Source: Caulobacter segnis (lineage in GTDB: Bacteria > Pseudomonadota > Alphaproteobacteria > Caulobacterales > Caulobacteraceae). From it: 64,000 nt of DNA. Both the position numbers and the translations under genes were made by a program. Shown here one piece after another: positions 8,645 to 17,346 of the stretch (its first letter is position 1; each line of letters opens with the position of its first letter). Under the pieces are notes generated by a model. That model saw nothing but the letters and a program-made list of their open reading frames with translations. It ran no database searches and had not been told where the DNA came from. The stretch lies in the NCBI RefSeq assembly GCF_023935105.1, contig NZ_CP096040.1:5189001-5253000 (forward strand), given 5' to 3'.

Positions 8645-9460
8645 GTGTCTCAATCGTCGTTGCGCCAGTCGCCGGCCTCGTTTCGCGAACGGCTGGCCGG
8701 CGCCGTTCACGCTTCGCGAACGGCCGTCACCTCGCGCGAGGCGCAGCGCGGCTTTTTGGTCTCGGCCGTGGCGGGGGTGTTCCTGGCGCTGATCGGCGCG
8801 TTCGGCAGCGGCGAAGGCCCCATTGTCGTGCGGCTGGCCTATTGGGTGGGGCTGTGCCTGGCCGGGACGGTCGTCGGCACGATCGTCAGCCAGTTGATCG
8901 GTCGCGAGGGCCGCGCGGACGAGCGTCCGTGGCTGTACGGCTCCCTGACGGTGGTGGGCGTCACCCTGCCCTTCACCGTCGTGGTCTGGCTGGTCAGCGA
9001 GCTGGCCTTCCACGGCGCGCCGAGGCTGGCCGCCCTGCCCTTCTATCTGGGGCCGGTGTTCATCGTCTCGGCGGCCATGACCGGCTTGAACTTCCTGGTC
9101 CAGCGCCGGCCGCCCGAGACCCACGCCGCGCCGGCCGGCGCGCCGGCCCCGCGCTTCCTGGATCGCCTGCCGCCCAAGCTGCGCGGCGCTGAGCTCTACG
9201 CCGTCGAGGCCGAGGACCACTATCTGCGCCTGCACACCTCGCGCGGCCAGGACCTGATCCTGATGCGCCTGTCCGACGCCGTGGCCGAGCTCGAGGGCAT
9301 CGAGGGCGCCCAGACCCACCGCTCGTGGTGGGTGGCCAAGGACGCCGTCGAGGTCGCCCGGCGCGGTGATGGCCGGGCGACCCTGACCCTGAAGGGCGGC
9401 GTCGAGGCGCCGGTCAGCAGGGCCTATGCCAAGGCCCTGCGTGAAGCCGGCTGGTTCTAG
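8645..9460 (+). CDS. LytTR-type transcriptional regulator with N-terminal membrane domain
   Basis: From GTG 8645 (GGAG and GGCGGG just upstream) the product is 271 residues. The first part has about four membrane helices (for example FLVSAVAGVFLALIGAFG and VFIVSAAMTGLNFLV). After a Pro/Ala linker comes a LytTR DNA-binding domain: LRGAELYAVEAEDHYLRLHTSRG, then THRSWWVAKDAVEV and a C-terminal VSRAYAKALREAGWF. No receiver domain is present, so the membrane part likely senses the signal directly. The gene diverges from the DUF2306 operon and probably controls it. A second LytTR/DUF2306-like pair occurs at 53250-54760. The frame runs open farther upstream, but that stretch is antisense to the DUF2306 gene. 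Confidence 0.85.
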   Translation: MSQSSLRQSPASFRERLAGAVHASRTAVTSREAQRGFLVSAVAGVFLALIGAFGSGEGPIVVRLAYWVGLCLAGTVVGTIVSQLIGREGRADERPWLYGSLTVVGVTLPFTVVVWLVSELAFHGAPRLAALPFYLGPVFIVSAAMTGLNFLVQRRPPETHAAPAGAPAPRFLDRLPPKLRGAELYAVEAEDHYLRLHTSRGQDLILMRLSDAVAELEGIEGAQTHRSWWVAKDAVEVARRGDGRATLTLKGGVEAPVSRAYAKALREAGWF

Positions 9461-9463
9461 ATC

Positions 9464-10873
9464 TCAGGCCTTCCAGCCGCCGCCCAGCGCCTTGTAGATC
9501 GCCACGACGTCGGTGTTGACGCCGGTCTCGGCGACGCTCAGCGCGTCCTCGGCCGCCAGCAGGGTGCGTTCGGCGTCCAGAAGCACCAGGAAGTCGATGC
9601 CGCCTTCCTTGTACTGGATCCGGGCCAGCTCGGCCGCGCGGCGCGAAGCCGCCGCCTGGTCGGTCAGGCTCTTCAGCTGGGCCTGCTGCTGCCGGTAGGA
9701 GACCAGGGCGTTCTCCAGATCCTCCAGCGCGCGCAGCACCGTCTGGTCGTAGTTGGCTAGGGCCGCGTCGTCGCGGGCCTTGGCCGCGCGCAGGCGGGCA
9801 TGGGCGCTGCCCAGGTCCAGGGCTGGCCAGCTGACGCTGGGGGCCACCGACCAGGCCTGGCTGGCGGCGTTGCCGAAGCCCGCCGATGTCCCCGAGAGGA
9901 AGCCGACGAAACCGGTCACCGACACGCGGGGGAACAGGTCGGCCGTGGCCACCCCCACGCGCGCCGTCGAGGCCGCCAGGCGACGCTCGGCCGCCTGCAC
10001 GTCCGGACGCCGGCGCAGCAGGTCTCCGGCGTCGCCGATCGGCAGGGCGGCGACCAGCGGACGCACGTCCGTCTCACGCTGAACAAGCAGCGCGTCCAGC
10101 GCGCCGGGCCGCTGGCCGGTCAGCACCGCCAGGCGATAGTTGGCGCGCTTCTCGGCGGTGATCAGACCCGGGATCGCCGCCTCGGTGGCGTTGAGGCGGG
10201 CCTGCGCCGAGGCGACGTCGATCGGGCTGCCGGCGCCGGCGTCGAACCGCACCTTGGTCAGGCGCACGGTTTCGCGCTGGGTCTCGAGGTTGCGGGTGGC
10301 GACGTTCAGACGCGCCTGGGCGCCGCGCAGTTCGAGATAGTTTCGCGCGACTTCCGCCGCGACGGTGACCTGGGCGTCGCGCAGCTCGGCCTGGGCCGCG
10401 CCGGCTTCCGCCCCCGCCGCTTCCACGCCGCGCCGGACGCGACCGAAGAGATCGATCTCCCAGCCGGCGTCAAAGCCGGCCTGGTAGCTCTGCCCCTCGA
10501 CCCGTTCGGTCGTGACGCCCGGCTGCTGGGCCTTGCTCTTGGTATAGGTCCCATCCGCCGTGACGTGCGGCAGCAGGTCCAGCTTCTGCTCGGTGAACAG
10601 GGCGCGGGCCTCGCCAACGCGGGCGACGGCGATCTTCAGGTCCAGGTTCGCCGACAGGGCCTGGCCGACCAGTTGGTCTAGAACCGGGTCGCCGAACGCC
10701 TTCCACCACTCAGCCTCGGGATTGGCGGCGGTGAAGACGGCCGGATCGGCGTTCTGGAAGGCCGCCGGCGGGGTCGCCGGCGCCTTGTAGTTCGGCCCCA
10801 CCGCGCAGGCGGCGGCCGTCAGGGAGACGCCGGCGATCAGCGCCGCGCGCAGGGTATTGGCAAACACACGCAT
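9464..10873 (-). CDS. nodT: RND efflux outer membrane channel (NodT family)
   Basis: The 469-residue product begins with a lipoprotein-like signal (LIAGVSLTAAACAVGPNYKAP), where the Cys after TAAA is the lipid site and VGPNY-P is the family hallmark. Two outer-membrane efflux (TolC-type) coiled-coil repeats follow, with RRPDVQAAERRLAASTARVGVATADLFPRVS in the middle, as usual for NodT/OprM proteins. Its ATG overlaps the acrB stop (TGATG), so the two are translationally coupled. In Caulobacter crescentus an acrA-acrB-nodT operon of this layout exports drugs and is repressed by a TetR protein. This copy most likely does the same. It ends three bases from the convergent LytTR gene. Confidence 0.93.
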   Translation of the reverse strand: MRVFANTLRAALIAGVSLTAAACAVGPNYKAPATPPAAFQNADPAVFTAANPEAEWWKAFGDPVLDQLVGQALSANLDLKIAVARVGEARALFTEQKLDLLPHVTADGTYTKSKAQQPGVTTERVEGQSYQAGFDAGWEIDLFGRVRRGVEAAGAEAGAAQAELRDAQVTVAAEVARNYLELRGAQARLNVATRNLETQRETVRLTKVRFDAGAGSPIDVASAQARLNATEAAIPGLITAEKRANYRLAVLTGQRPGALDALLVQRETDVRPLVAALPIGDAGDLLRRRPDVQAAERRLAASTARVGVATADLFPRVSVTGFVGFLSGTSAGFGNAASQAWSVAPSVSWPALDLGSAHARLRAAKARDDAALANYDQTVLRALEDLENALVSYRQQQAQLKSLTDQAAASRRAAELARIQYKEGGIDFLVLLDAERTLLAAEDALSVAETGVNTDVVAIYKALGGGWKA

Positions 10874-13800
10874 CAGTGAGCCTCCACGGCCGGAGCCGTC
10901 GAATTCGCCGCCTTCCGCGCGGCCTTGCGGGCCGTGGAGCGGCGGATGACGTAGTAGAAGACGGGCGTCAGGATCAGACCGAACAGGGTCACGCCCAGCA
11001 TCCCCGAGAACACCGCCACGCCCATGGCCTTGCGCATCTCGGCCCCAGCCCCGTGCGACACCACCAGGGGGTAGACCCCCATGATGAAGGCGATCGAGGT
11101 CATCAGGATCGGACGCAGGCGCAGGCGGCAGGCCTCCAGAACCGCCTGGAGCGGGCTGTCGCCGTGCTCCTCGCGCTCCTTGGCGAACTCCACGATCAGG
11201 ATGGCGTTCTTACAGGCCAGCCCCACCAGCACGATCAGGCCGATCTGGGTGAAGATGTTGTTGTCGCCGTGGCTGATCCACACGCCGGCCAGGGCCGACA
11301 GCAGGGTCATCGGGACGATCAGGATGACGACCAGCGGCAGGCTCCAGCTCTCGTACTGGGCGACCAGCACCAGGAACGCCAGCAGCACGCACAGCGGGAA
11401 GATGAAGATCGCCGTGTTGCCCGCCAGGATCTGCTGGTAGGTCAGCTCGGTCCACTCGTAGCCCATGCCGTTGGGCAGCTCGGACTTGACGATGTCCTCC
11501 AGGGCCTTCTGGGCCTGGCCGGTCGAGAAGCCGGGCGCCGGGCCGCCGTTGATCTCGGCGGTCAGGTAGCCGTTGTAGTGGCTCTCGCGGTCGGGACCGG
11601 TCGCCTCCTTGAACGAGACGAAGGCGCCCAGCGGGATCATCTGCCCTTGGCCGTTGCGGGTCTGCAGGCGCAGCATCTGCTCGGGTTGCAGGCGGAATTT
11701 CTGATCGGCCTGGACGTTGACCTGGTAGGTGTGGCCGAAGCGGTTGAAGTCGTTGACGTACAGCGAGCCCAGATAGACCTGCATCGTCTCGAACAGGTCG
11801 GTCAGGGACACGCCCTGGGCCCGGGCCTTTTCACGATCGATGTCGGCCTGCACCTTCGGCACGCTGACCTGATAGCTGGAGAAGATGCCGGCCAGGGCCG
11901 GGTCCTTCTGGGCCTTGGCGATGACGTTCTGGGTGGCCTTGTACAGCTCCTCCGAACCCATGCCCGCCTTGTCGACGATCTGCATCCGGAAGCCGCCGAT
12001 GGTGCCCAGGCCCTGCACGGACGGCGGCGGGAAGACCGCGATCTGGGCGTCGGCGATGGCGCCGAACTTCTGGTTCAGCTCACCGACGATGGCATTGGCC
12101 GAGAGCTCGTGGCTCTTGCGGTTCTTGAAGTCGTCCAGCGGGAAGAACACCGCGCCGGAGTTGGGGCTGTTGATGAAGCCGTTGGCCGACAGGCCGGGGA
12201 AGGCCACCGAGTGCTTGATGCCCGGGGTCTTCATGGCGATGTCGCCCATCTGGCGGATCACCGCCTCGGTCCGGTCCAGCGAGGCCGCGTCGGGCAGTTG
12301 CACGACGGCGACGACATAGGCCTTGTCCTGCTGGGGCACGAAGCCGCCCGGCGTCCGCGAGAAGGCGAACACCGTCAGGATCAGCAGGCCGCCGTACAGC
12401 GCGAGAGCCGCCGAAGAGCGTCCCAGGGTCTTGGCGACGCCCGAGACATAGCCGTTCGAGGCCTTGGCGAAGAAGCGGTTGAACGGGTTGAACAGCCAGG
12501 ACAGCGACGCGTCGATGATCTTCTGGAAGCGGTCCTTGGGCGCGTCATGCGACTTCAGGAGCACCGCGGCCAGGGCCGGCGAGAGGGTCAGGGAGTTGAT
12601 GGCCGAGATCACCGTCGAGATGGCGATGGTCAGGGCGAACTGACGGTAGAACTGACCCGACAGGCCGCTGATGAAGGCGGTCGGGATGAACACCGCGCAC
12701 AAAACGAGGGCCGTGGAGATGATCGGACCGGTGACCTCGGTCATGGCCTTTCGCGTCGCCGCAGCGGGCTCCAGGCCGTTGGTGATGTTGCGCTCGACGT
12801 TCTCGACCACGACGATGGCGTCGTCGACGACGATGCCGATGGCCAGCACCAGGCCGAACAGCGTCAGGGCGTTGAGGCCAAAGCCCAGCATCAGGAGGAT
12901 CGCGAAGGTGCCGACCAGCGACACGGGCACGGCAATCAGCGGGATGATCGAGGCGCGCCAGCCCTGCAGGAACAGCACCACCACCAGCACGACCAGGATG
13001 ATCGCCTCGATCAGGGTGTGGACCACCGAGTCGATGCTTTCCTGCACGAAGGCCGTGGTGTCGTAGATGATCTCGTAGTCGACGCCCTCGGGGAACTCCT
13101 TCTTGAGCTCCTTCATGGTCTTCTTGACCTCGGCGGCCATCTCCAGGGCGTTGGAGCCCGGGCGCTGGAACACCGGCATGGCGACGGCCGACTTGTTGTC
13201 GAGCAGGCTACGCAGGGCGTAGTTGTCGGCGCCCAGCTCCACGCGGGCCACGTCGCCCAGGCGGGTGATCTGGCCGTCGGCGCCGGAGCGGACGATCACG
13301 TCGCGGAATTGCTCCTCGTCGGTCAGGCGCCCGGGGGCGTTGACCGACAGCTGGAATTCGGCGCCCGAACCGGCGTTGGGCGGCGCGCCCAGCTGGCCGG
13401 CGGCGACCTGGACGTTCTGCTCGCGCAGGGCCCCGACCACGTCACCCGCCGTCATCGACAGGGCGGCCAGCTTTTCCGGATCCAGCCACACGCGCATAGA
13501 GTACGCGCCCGCGCCGAAGATCTGCACGTCGCCGACGCCGTCGATGCGCTTCAGCCGATCCCGCACGTTCAGCTGCGCGTAGTTGCTGAGATACAGCATG
13601 TCGTAGCGGTTGTTCGGCGAGATCATGTGCACGACCAGGGTCAGGTCGGGCGAGGCCTTGTTGGTCGTCACGCCGATGCGCTGGACCTCCTGCGGCAGCT
13701 TGGGCAGGGCCTGGGCCACCCGGTTCTGCACCTGCACCTGGGCCTTATCCAGGTCGGTGCCGAGCGCGAAGGTGACGGTCAGGATCATCGCCCCGTCGGA

Positions 13801-14055
13801 AGCCGACTGGGACGACTGGTAGATCATCCCCTCGACCCCGTTGATGGCCTGTTCCAGCGGCGCGGCCACCGTCTCGCCGATGACGGACGGGTTGGCGCCG
13901 GGATAGGCCGCGCGCACCACGACGGTGGGCGGCACGACCTCGGGATATTCCGAGATCGGCAGGTTCGGCAGCGAGACGATGCCGGCGATGAAGATGATGA
14001 TGGAGAGCACGGCCGCGAAGCGCGGTCGGTTCACGAAGAACTTCGAGAAATTCAT
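10873..14055 (-). CDS. acrB: RND multidrug efflux permease (AcrB/HAE1)
   Basis: The 1060-residue product has the standard AcrB length and layout: an N-terminal helix, two large periplasmic loops, and twelve membrane helices in all. Recognisable parts are PNLPISEYPEVVPPTV near residue 29, the proton-relay helix GLVLAIGIVVDDAIVVVENVERN with the paired Asp residues, and GLACKNAILIVEFAKE in the second half. It takes substrates from the periplasm or inner membrane and works with the adaptor gene acrA upstream and nodT downstream. A 157-base gap with a terminator-like hairpin separates it from acrA. The stop overlaps the nodT start by one base. Confidence 0.96.
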   Translation of the reverse strand: MNFSKFFVNRPRFAAVLSIIIFIAGIVSLPNLPISEYPEVVPPTVVVRAAYPGANPSVIGETVAAPLEQAINGVEGMIYQSSQSASDGAMILTVTFALGTDLDKAQVQVQNRVAQALPKLPQEVQRIGVTTNKASPDLTLVVHMISPNNRYDMLYLSNYAQLNVRDRLKRIDGVGDVQIFGAGAYSMRVWLDPEKLAALSMTAGDVVGALREQNVQVAAGQLGAPPNAGSGAEFQLSVNAPGRLTDEEQFRDVIVRSGADGQITRLGDVARVELGADNYALRSLLDNKSAVAMPVFQRPGSNALEMAAEVKKTMKELKKEFPEGVDYEIIYDTTAFVQESIDSVVHTLIEAIILVVLVVVLFLQGWRASIIPLIAVPVSLVGTFAILLMLGFGLNALTLFGLVLAIGIVVDDAIVVVENVERNITNGLEPAAATRKAMTEVTGPIISTALVLCAVFIPTAFISGLSGQFYRQFALTIAISTVISAINSLTLSPALAAVLLKSHDAPKDRFQKIIDASLSWLFNPFNRFFAKASNGYVSGVAKTLGRSSAALALYGGLLILTVFAFSRTPGGFVPQQDKAYVVAVVQLPDAASLDRTEAVIRQMGDIAMKTPGIKHSVAFPGLSANGFINSPNSGAVFFPLDDFKNRKSHELSANAIVGELNQKFGAIADAQIAVFPPPSVQGLGTIGGFRMQIVDKAGMGSEELYKATQNVIAKAQKDPALAGIFSSYQVSVPKVQADIDREKARAQGVSLTDLFETMQVYLGSLYVNDFNRFGHTYQVNVQADQKFRLQPEQMLRLQTRNGQGQMIPLGAFVSFKEATGPDRESHYNGYLTAEINGGPAPGFSTGQAQKALEDIVKSELPNGMGYEWTELTYQQILAGNTAIFIFPLCVLLAFLVLVAQYESWSLPLVVILIVPMTLLSALAGVWISHGDNNIFTQIGLIVLVGLACKNAILIVEFAKEREEHGDSPLQAVLEACRLRLRPILMTSIAFIMGVYPLVVSHGAGAEMRKAMGVAVFSGMLGVTLFGLILTPVFYYVIRRSTARKAARKAANSTAPAVEAH

Positions 14056-14164
14056 GGCGGAGCGCCTTCAGCGGGCGAACTTGGGGGAGGAGCGGATACG
14101 CGTACGTTTCGGGCGCAGGCGGCCCCTCCCCCGCCAGACGGCGGGCGACAGGGACCTCTGGAAC

Positions 14165-14202
14165 CCGAAAAAGACGCCCGGCTCAGTCACGCGAGCCGGG
14201 CG
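14165..14202 (-). terminator. Intrinsic terminator-like hairpin between acrA and acrB
   Basis: On the minus strand CGCCCGGCTC and GAGCCGGGCG form a perfect 10-bp stem with an 8-base loop, followed by GTCTTTTTCGGG. It lies 11 bases after the acrA stop and 110 bases before the acrB start. As drawn it should stop some of the transcripts inside the operon. Confidence 0.75.
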
Positions 14203-14212
14203 CACGCTTCAG

Positions 14213-15394
14213 TTAGTTCTGTCCGGCGGACCGGGCCGGCTGGGCGAACGGCACGCCGCCGGCCTCCAGCTGCGAAAGACCCGCCAGGTCGGTCTTGACC
14301 TTGACCGGGGCGACGGTGTCGCCCGGCTTGACCTTCTGCAGGCCGCCGACGACCACGCGGTCGCCCGGCTTCAGGCCTTGGCGGATGATGCGCAGATTGC
14401 CGGCCAGCGGACCGACTTCGACCGGGCGGTACTCGGCCTTGTTGGAGCCGTTGACGACCACGACGTAGCGCTTGCCCAGGTCGGTCGCGATGGCGCGGTC
14501 AGGGGCCAGGGCCACCGTCTGCGTCTCGGCGCTGACCAGGCGGATGCGGGCGAACAGGCCCGGCGTGAAGCGGCCATCGGCGTTGGCGAAGATCGCCCGG
14601 CCGTTGATCGTGCCGCTCTTGGCGTCCAGGGCGTTGTCGATGAAGCTGAGCTTGCCGACGTGCGGATAGCCGTCCTCGGTCATCAGGCCCATATACACCG
14701 GCCCGTTCTTGCCGCGCTCGGCGGCGGCATACTTCAGGAAGGTCTGCTCGTCGGCGTTGAACTCGGCGTAGATCGGCGTGTCCGAGACCACGGTCGTGAG
14801 CAAGCTGGCTTGGGTCACCAGGTTGCCGCGGGTGATGATGGTCTTGGAGACCCGGCCGTCGATCGGCGAGGTCACGCGGGTCCAGTCCAGGTTCAGGCGC
14901 GCGGTCTGGTAGGCGGCCTGGGCGGCCGAGACATTGGCCTGGGCGGCGCGCTCTTCCGACGCCAGACGGTCGAATTCGCTGCGGGCCAGGGCGTTCTGCT
15001 CCAGCAGGCGCTCGCCGCGCTGGCGGTTGATGCTGGCCAGGTCCAGCTGGGCCTTGGCGCGGGCAACCTCGGCGGCGGCGCGGTCAGCTTCGGCCTTGTA
15101 GGGACGCGGGTCGATCTGGAAGAGCACCTGGCCCTTGGAGACGCGCGCGCCTTCCGCGAATTGAGCGCCGTCAATGTAGCCGCTGACGCGCGGGCGGATC
15201 TCTACGGTGTCGACCGGCTCGAGCCGGCCGGTGAAGTCGTCCCATTGGCGAAGCGACTTGAAGGCGACGTCGGCGACGGTGACCTGGACCGGCGGCGCGG
15301 CGGCGGCGTCCTGCTTGGCCTGGGCCGAGCAAGCGGCCAGCACGGCGACGGCGGCCAGGCCGGCGAAGGACGTGATGACGGGTTGAATACGCAT
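14213..15394 (-). CDS. acrA: RND efflux periplasmic adaptor (AcrA)
   Basis: From the ATG at 15394 the product is 393 residues. It has a lipoprotein signal (MRIQPVITSFAGLAAVAVLA, then the lipobox LAAC). The membrane fusion order follows: a barrel-sandwich (lipoyl) half with PRVSGYIDGAQFAEGARVSKGQVLFQIDPRPYKAE, a long alpha hairpin, the second lipoyl half with DWTRVTSPIDGRVSKTIITRGNLV, then beta-barrel domains. It links AcrB to NodT in the periplasm. The frame is open farther upstream, but that part covers the promoter and lacks a signal peptide. Transcription is probably controlled at 15712-15755 by the divergent TetR protein. Confidence 0.95.
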   Translation of the reverse strand: MRIQPVITSFAGLAAVAVLAACSAQAKQDAAAAPPVQVTVADVAFKSLRQWDDFTGRLEPVDTVEIRPRVSGYIDGAQFAEGARVSKGQVLFQIDPRPYKAEADRAAAEVARAKAQLDLASINRQRGERLLEQNALARSEFDRLASEERAAQANVSAAQAAYQTARLNLDWTRVTSPIDGRVSKTIITRGNLVTQASLLTTVVSDTPIYAEFNADEQTFLKYAAAERGKNGPVYMGLMTEDGYPHVGKLSFIDNALDAKSGTINGRAIFANADGRFTPGLFARIRLVSAETQTVALAPDRAIATDLGKRYVVVVNGSNKAEYRPVEVGPLAGNLRIIRQGLKPGDRVVVGGLQKVKPGDTVAPVKVKTDLAGLSQLEAGGVPFAQPARSAGQN

Positions 15395-15711
15395 GGGGGA
15401 AAACCCTGTCGGACGGTGAAGCGGGGAGGAGGAAGGGTCTGCTGTTGTCATTCCCAGACGGGCCGCCGAGCGGCGCGTCGGGTGGGCGTATGGCCAAGGG
15501 TGCGGACGGTGGTCCAGTCGCGGACGGGCTCGGCCTTGGACTTGAAGAAGCCCATGAACCCCTTGGCGCTTTTGGCTTGAGAGGCGGCGTCGTAAACGTT
15601 TGTTTGCGGGGGCATTGGCGCGCGCTCCTTTTTTGGGGTTAAAGGGAGTAAATGTCGCAGGGGCTGTTACTTGACCCGGGCGACCGGAAGGACGATTTAG
15701 GATGTGACGAG

Positions 15712-15755
15712 ACCGTTCGGTATCATCGCGCCACGGCGGAGAGATACTGACCGGT
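15712..15755. promoter_or_regulatory. Inverted repeat operator candidate between acrA and tetR
   Basis: ACCGTTCGGTATC (15712-15724) and GATACTGACCGGT (15743-15755) are reverse complements at 11 of 13 positions, with 18 bases between. Each half also holds its own inner symmetry (ACCG..CGGT, ACCGGT). It lies 30 bases before the TetR start in a 391-base gap that holds no gene, so it could control both directions. The rest of the gap shows no other clear signal. Confidence 0.7.
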
Positions 15756-15785
15756 AACTCCCACGTCAAGGAGAGGTCTGCCAAA

Positions 15786-16418
15786 ATGGCGACAAGAAAT
15801 TCTGGGGACGGGGTTCTGGGCGATCCGGAAGCAGCGGCTAGCGCCCCTGTGTCCAAGCGTCCGGCGCGTGACCGGATCTTCGAGACCGCCCGCGAGCTGT
15901 TCTATCAGCACGGCATCCGCGCTGTCGGCGTCGAGACCATCGCCGCCGAGGCCGACGCCACCAAGATGACGCTCTATCGGAACTTCCCGTCCAAGGACGA
16001 GCTGGTCGCCGAGGTCCTGCGCGAGCAGGAGCGCGAATATTGGGCCTGGTGGGAAGAGGTCACGGCCTGCTGCTGCACCGACCCCCGCGGCCAGCTGGAG
16101 GCGATCTTCGACGCCTTCGAGACCAAGGCCTGCAACAAGGACGTCCTGGGCTGTCCGCTCTCGAACGCCGCCATCGAACTGCACGAGGAGGGCCACCCGG
16201 CCCAGGTGGTGTCGGTCAACTACAAGAAGGAGCTGTACCGCCGGCTGGTCGACCTGACCCGCCGCGCCGGCGCCAAGGACGACGACCTGGCCGACGCCCT
16301 GATGCTGCTGATGGAAGGCGCCTCGGGCTCACGCGTGACCCTGGGCGCCGGCGGCCCGGTGCGGGCCGTGGCGCGCTCGGCGCGGGCGCTGATCAGGTTC
16401 CATCTGGACGCGGGCTGA
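15786..16418 (+). CDS. TetR family repressor of the efflux operon (TipR-like)
   Basis: The product is 210 residues with an N-terminal TetR helix-turn-helix: RDRIFETARELFYQHGIRAVGVETIAAEADATKMTLYRNFPSKDELVAEVL. The C-terminal domain (CCTDPRGQLEAIFDAFETKACNKDVLGCPLSNAAIELHEEGHP) has several Cys residues, a pattern seen in a TetR subgroup. A good ribosome binding site (AAGGAGAGG) precedes the ATG. The gene is divergent from acrA-acrB-nodT, the same layout as the C. crescentus TipR repressor and its efflux operon, so it is probably the local repressor. The identification as TipR rests on position and family, not on a full alignment. Confidence 0.88.
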   Translation: MATRNSGDGVLGDPEAAASAPVSKRPARDRIFETARELFYQHGIRAVGVETIAAEADATKMTLYRNFPSKDELVAEVLREQEREYWAWWEEVTACCCTDPRGQLEAIFDAFETKACNKDVLGCPLSNAAIELHEEGHPAQVVSVNYKKELYRRLVDLTRRAGAKDDDLADALMLLMEGASGSRVTLGAGGPVRAVARSARALIRFHLDAG

Positions 16419-16445
16419 ACAAGGGCGCAGGCATCCAAAACAGCG

Positions 16446-16482
16446 TGTCATCCCGGAAGCGCGTAGCGAAGCCGGGATGACA
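16446..16482. repeat. Hairpin repeat of the TGTCATCCCGG type
   Basis: TGTCATCCCGG and CCGGGATGACA form a perfect 11-bp stem with a 15-base loop. Elements with this stem are widespread intergenic repeats in alphaproteobacteria. It sits between the convergent ends of the TetR and LuxR genes and may act as a two-way terminator, though no T-run follows. Confidence 0.75.
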
Positions 16483-16506
16483 TGTTGAGTTTGGACCGAG
16501 AGCCCC

Positions 16507-17253
16507 CTACGCCGCCCCGCCGATATACCCCAGCCCTGTCGCGCGGTGTATCGCCTGGGCTCTTCCCGCCACCCGCAGCTTCAGCGCCGCGTTCTGGACG
16601 TGGAAGCGGACGGTCGGTCCGGAAATCCCAATGATCTGGGCGATGTCGGCGTCGGTCTTGCCGGCCGCCGCCCACTTCAGGCACTGGACCTCCCGCTTGG
16701 TCAGCCGCACCGGCGGGGCGTCGTCATCCTGGCCATCGCGATAGGCGCAGACCAGGCGCAGGGCCGCGCCATGCAATTCGTCGGCGCGCGCCGCGTAGAG
16801 CGCCGGCAGGTCGGCCACGGGCTGGCCCGACGCCCACACCACCGCCCCGATCACGCCGCCGGTCAGATAGGCCGGACAGATGATCGCCGACCGTATGCCG
16901 AACGCCTCGGCGGCCTCGGCCACCTCGATCGTCTCCAGTCGGGGCAAGGGCCGCCAGCTGGCGAACCGGCCCTGGCCGTAGAAGAACGGCTCGGCCGTGT
17001 AGCGCGCCGCCAGGATGAACGGGGCGCGCAGGGCGAAGGCGCGGTCGCGCCAGTAGCGCACCGCGTTGTCCGGCCACTCGAAGGTCGTCTCGGCCAGGGG
17101 CTTGCCGTCCTTGCCCAGCATCGGCTCGGGGCTGGAGATGTCGGCGCTGGCGGCGACGTAGGGCAGACCGATCTCGCGGCCCATCGCGCGCACCCGCTCG
17201 GCCATTACCGTGACCCGCGCCAGGCGTTCGCCGTCATCGACCCTGGTCAACAT
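16507..17253 (-). CDS. LuxR family transcriptional regulator (LuxR solo)
   Basis: From the ATG at 17253 the product is 248 residues. The N-terminal part resembles an autoinducer-binding domain (WPDNAVRYWRDRAFALRAPF, then AYLTGGVIGAVVWASG), though the usual W-x3-Y-x7-D spacing of acyl-homoserine-lactone sensors is not clearly kept. The C-terminus is a LuxR helix-turn-helix: LTKREVQCLKWAAAGKTDADIAQIIGISGPTVRFHVQNAALKL. No luxI synthase gene is in the window. A 16-bp palindrome lies 15 bases before the start, and a near copy lies upstream of the TonB receptor at 18650. The ligand may be an acyl-homoserine lactone, another acyl compound or an exogenous molecule. The frame extends upstream of 17253, but that part is antisense to the dehydrogenase gene. 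Confidence 0.88.
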   Translation of the reverse strand: MLTRVDDGERLARVTVMAERVRAMGREIGLPYVAASADISSPEPMLGKDGKPLAETTFEWPDNAVRYWRDRAFALRAPFILAARYTAEPFFYGQGRFASWRPLPRLETIEVAEAAEAFGIRSAIICPAYLTGGVIGAVVWASGQPVADLPALYAARADELHGAALRLVCAYRDGQDDDAPPVRLTKREVQCLKWAAAGKTDADIAQIIGISGPTVRFHVQNAALKLRVAGRAQAIHRATGLGYIGGAA

Positions 17254-17266
17254 CGAGGCCGCCTTC

Positions 17267-17287
17267 CCTATCGGTTCCGATAGCTTG
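17267..17287. promoter_or_regulatory. Lux-box-like palindrome, copy 1
   Basis: The core CTATCGGTTCCGATAG (17268-17283) has perfect 7-base arms around TT. It sits between the divergent luxR-type gene and the acyl-CoA dehydrogenase gene. A near-identical copy lies at 18554-18574, the two matching at 20 of 21 bases including the flanks. The size and symmetry fit a LuxR dimer site. Confidence 0.8.
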
Positions 17288-17346
17288 CGCGCCGCCCCCG
17301 CCCTTTCGCAAGTTTCCCCGACGACGCCAGGGTGAGGGGCAAACGC

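Noticed and set aside
7550..9319. Long N-terminal extension of the carotenoid oxygenase frame
   Set aside because: The extension is low-complexity Arg/Gly/His peptide that crosses the DUF2141 and DUF2306 genes in another frame. The Tat-type signal at 7549 marks the true start.
10876..14298. A 1140-codon open frame on the plus strand
   Set aside because: It is exactly antisense to acrB, is rich in Arg, Gly, His and Gln, lacks any domain pattern, and arises from the high third-position GC of acrB.
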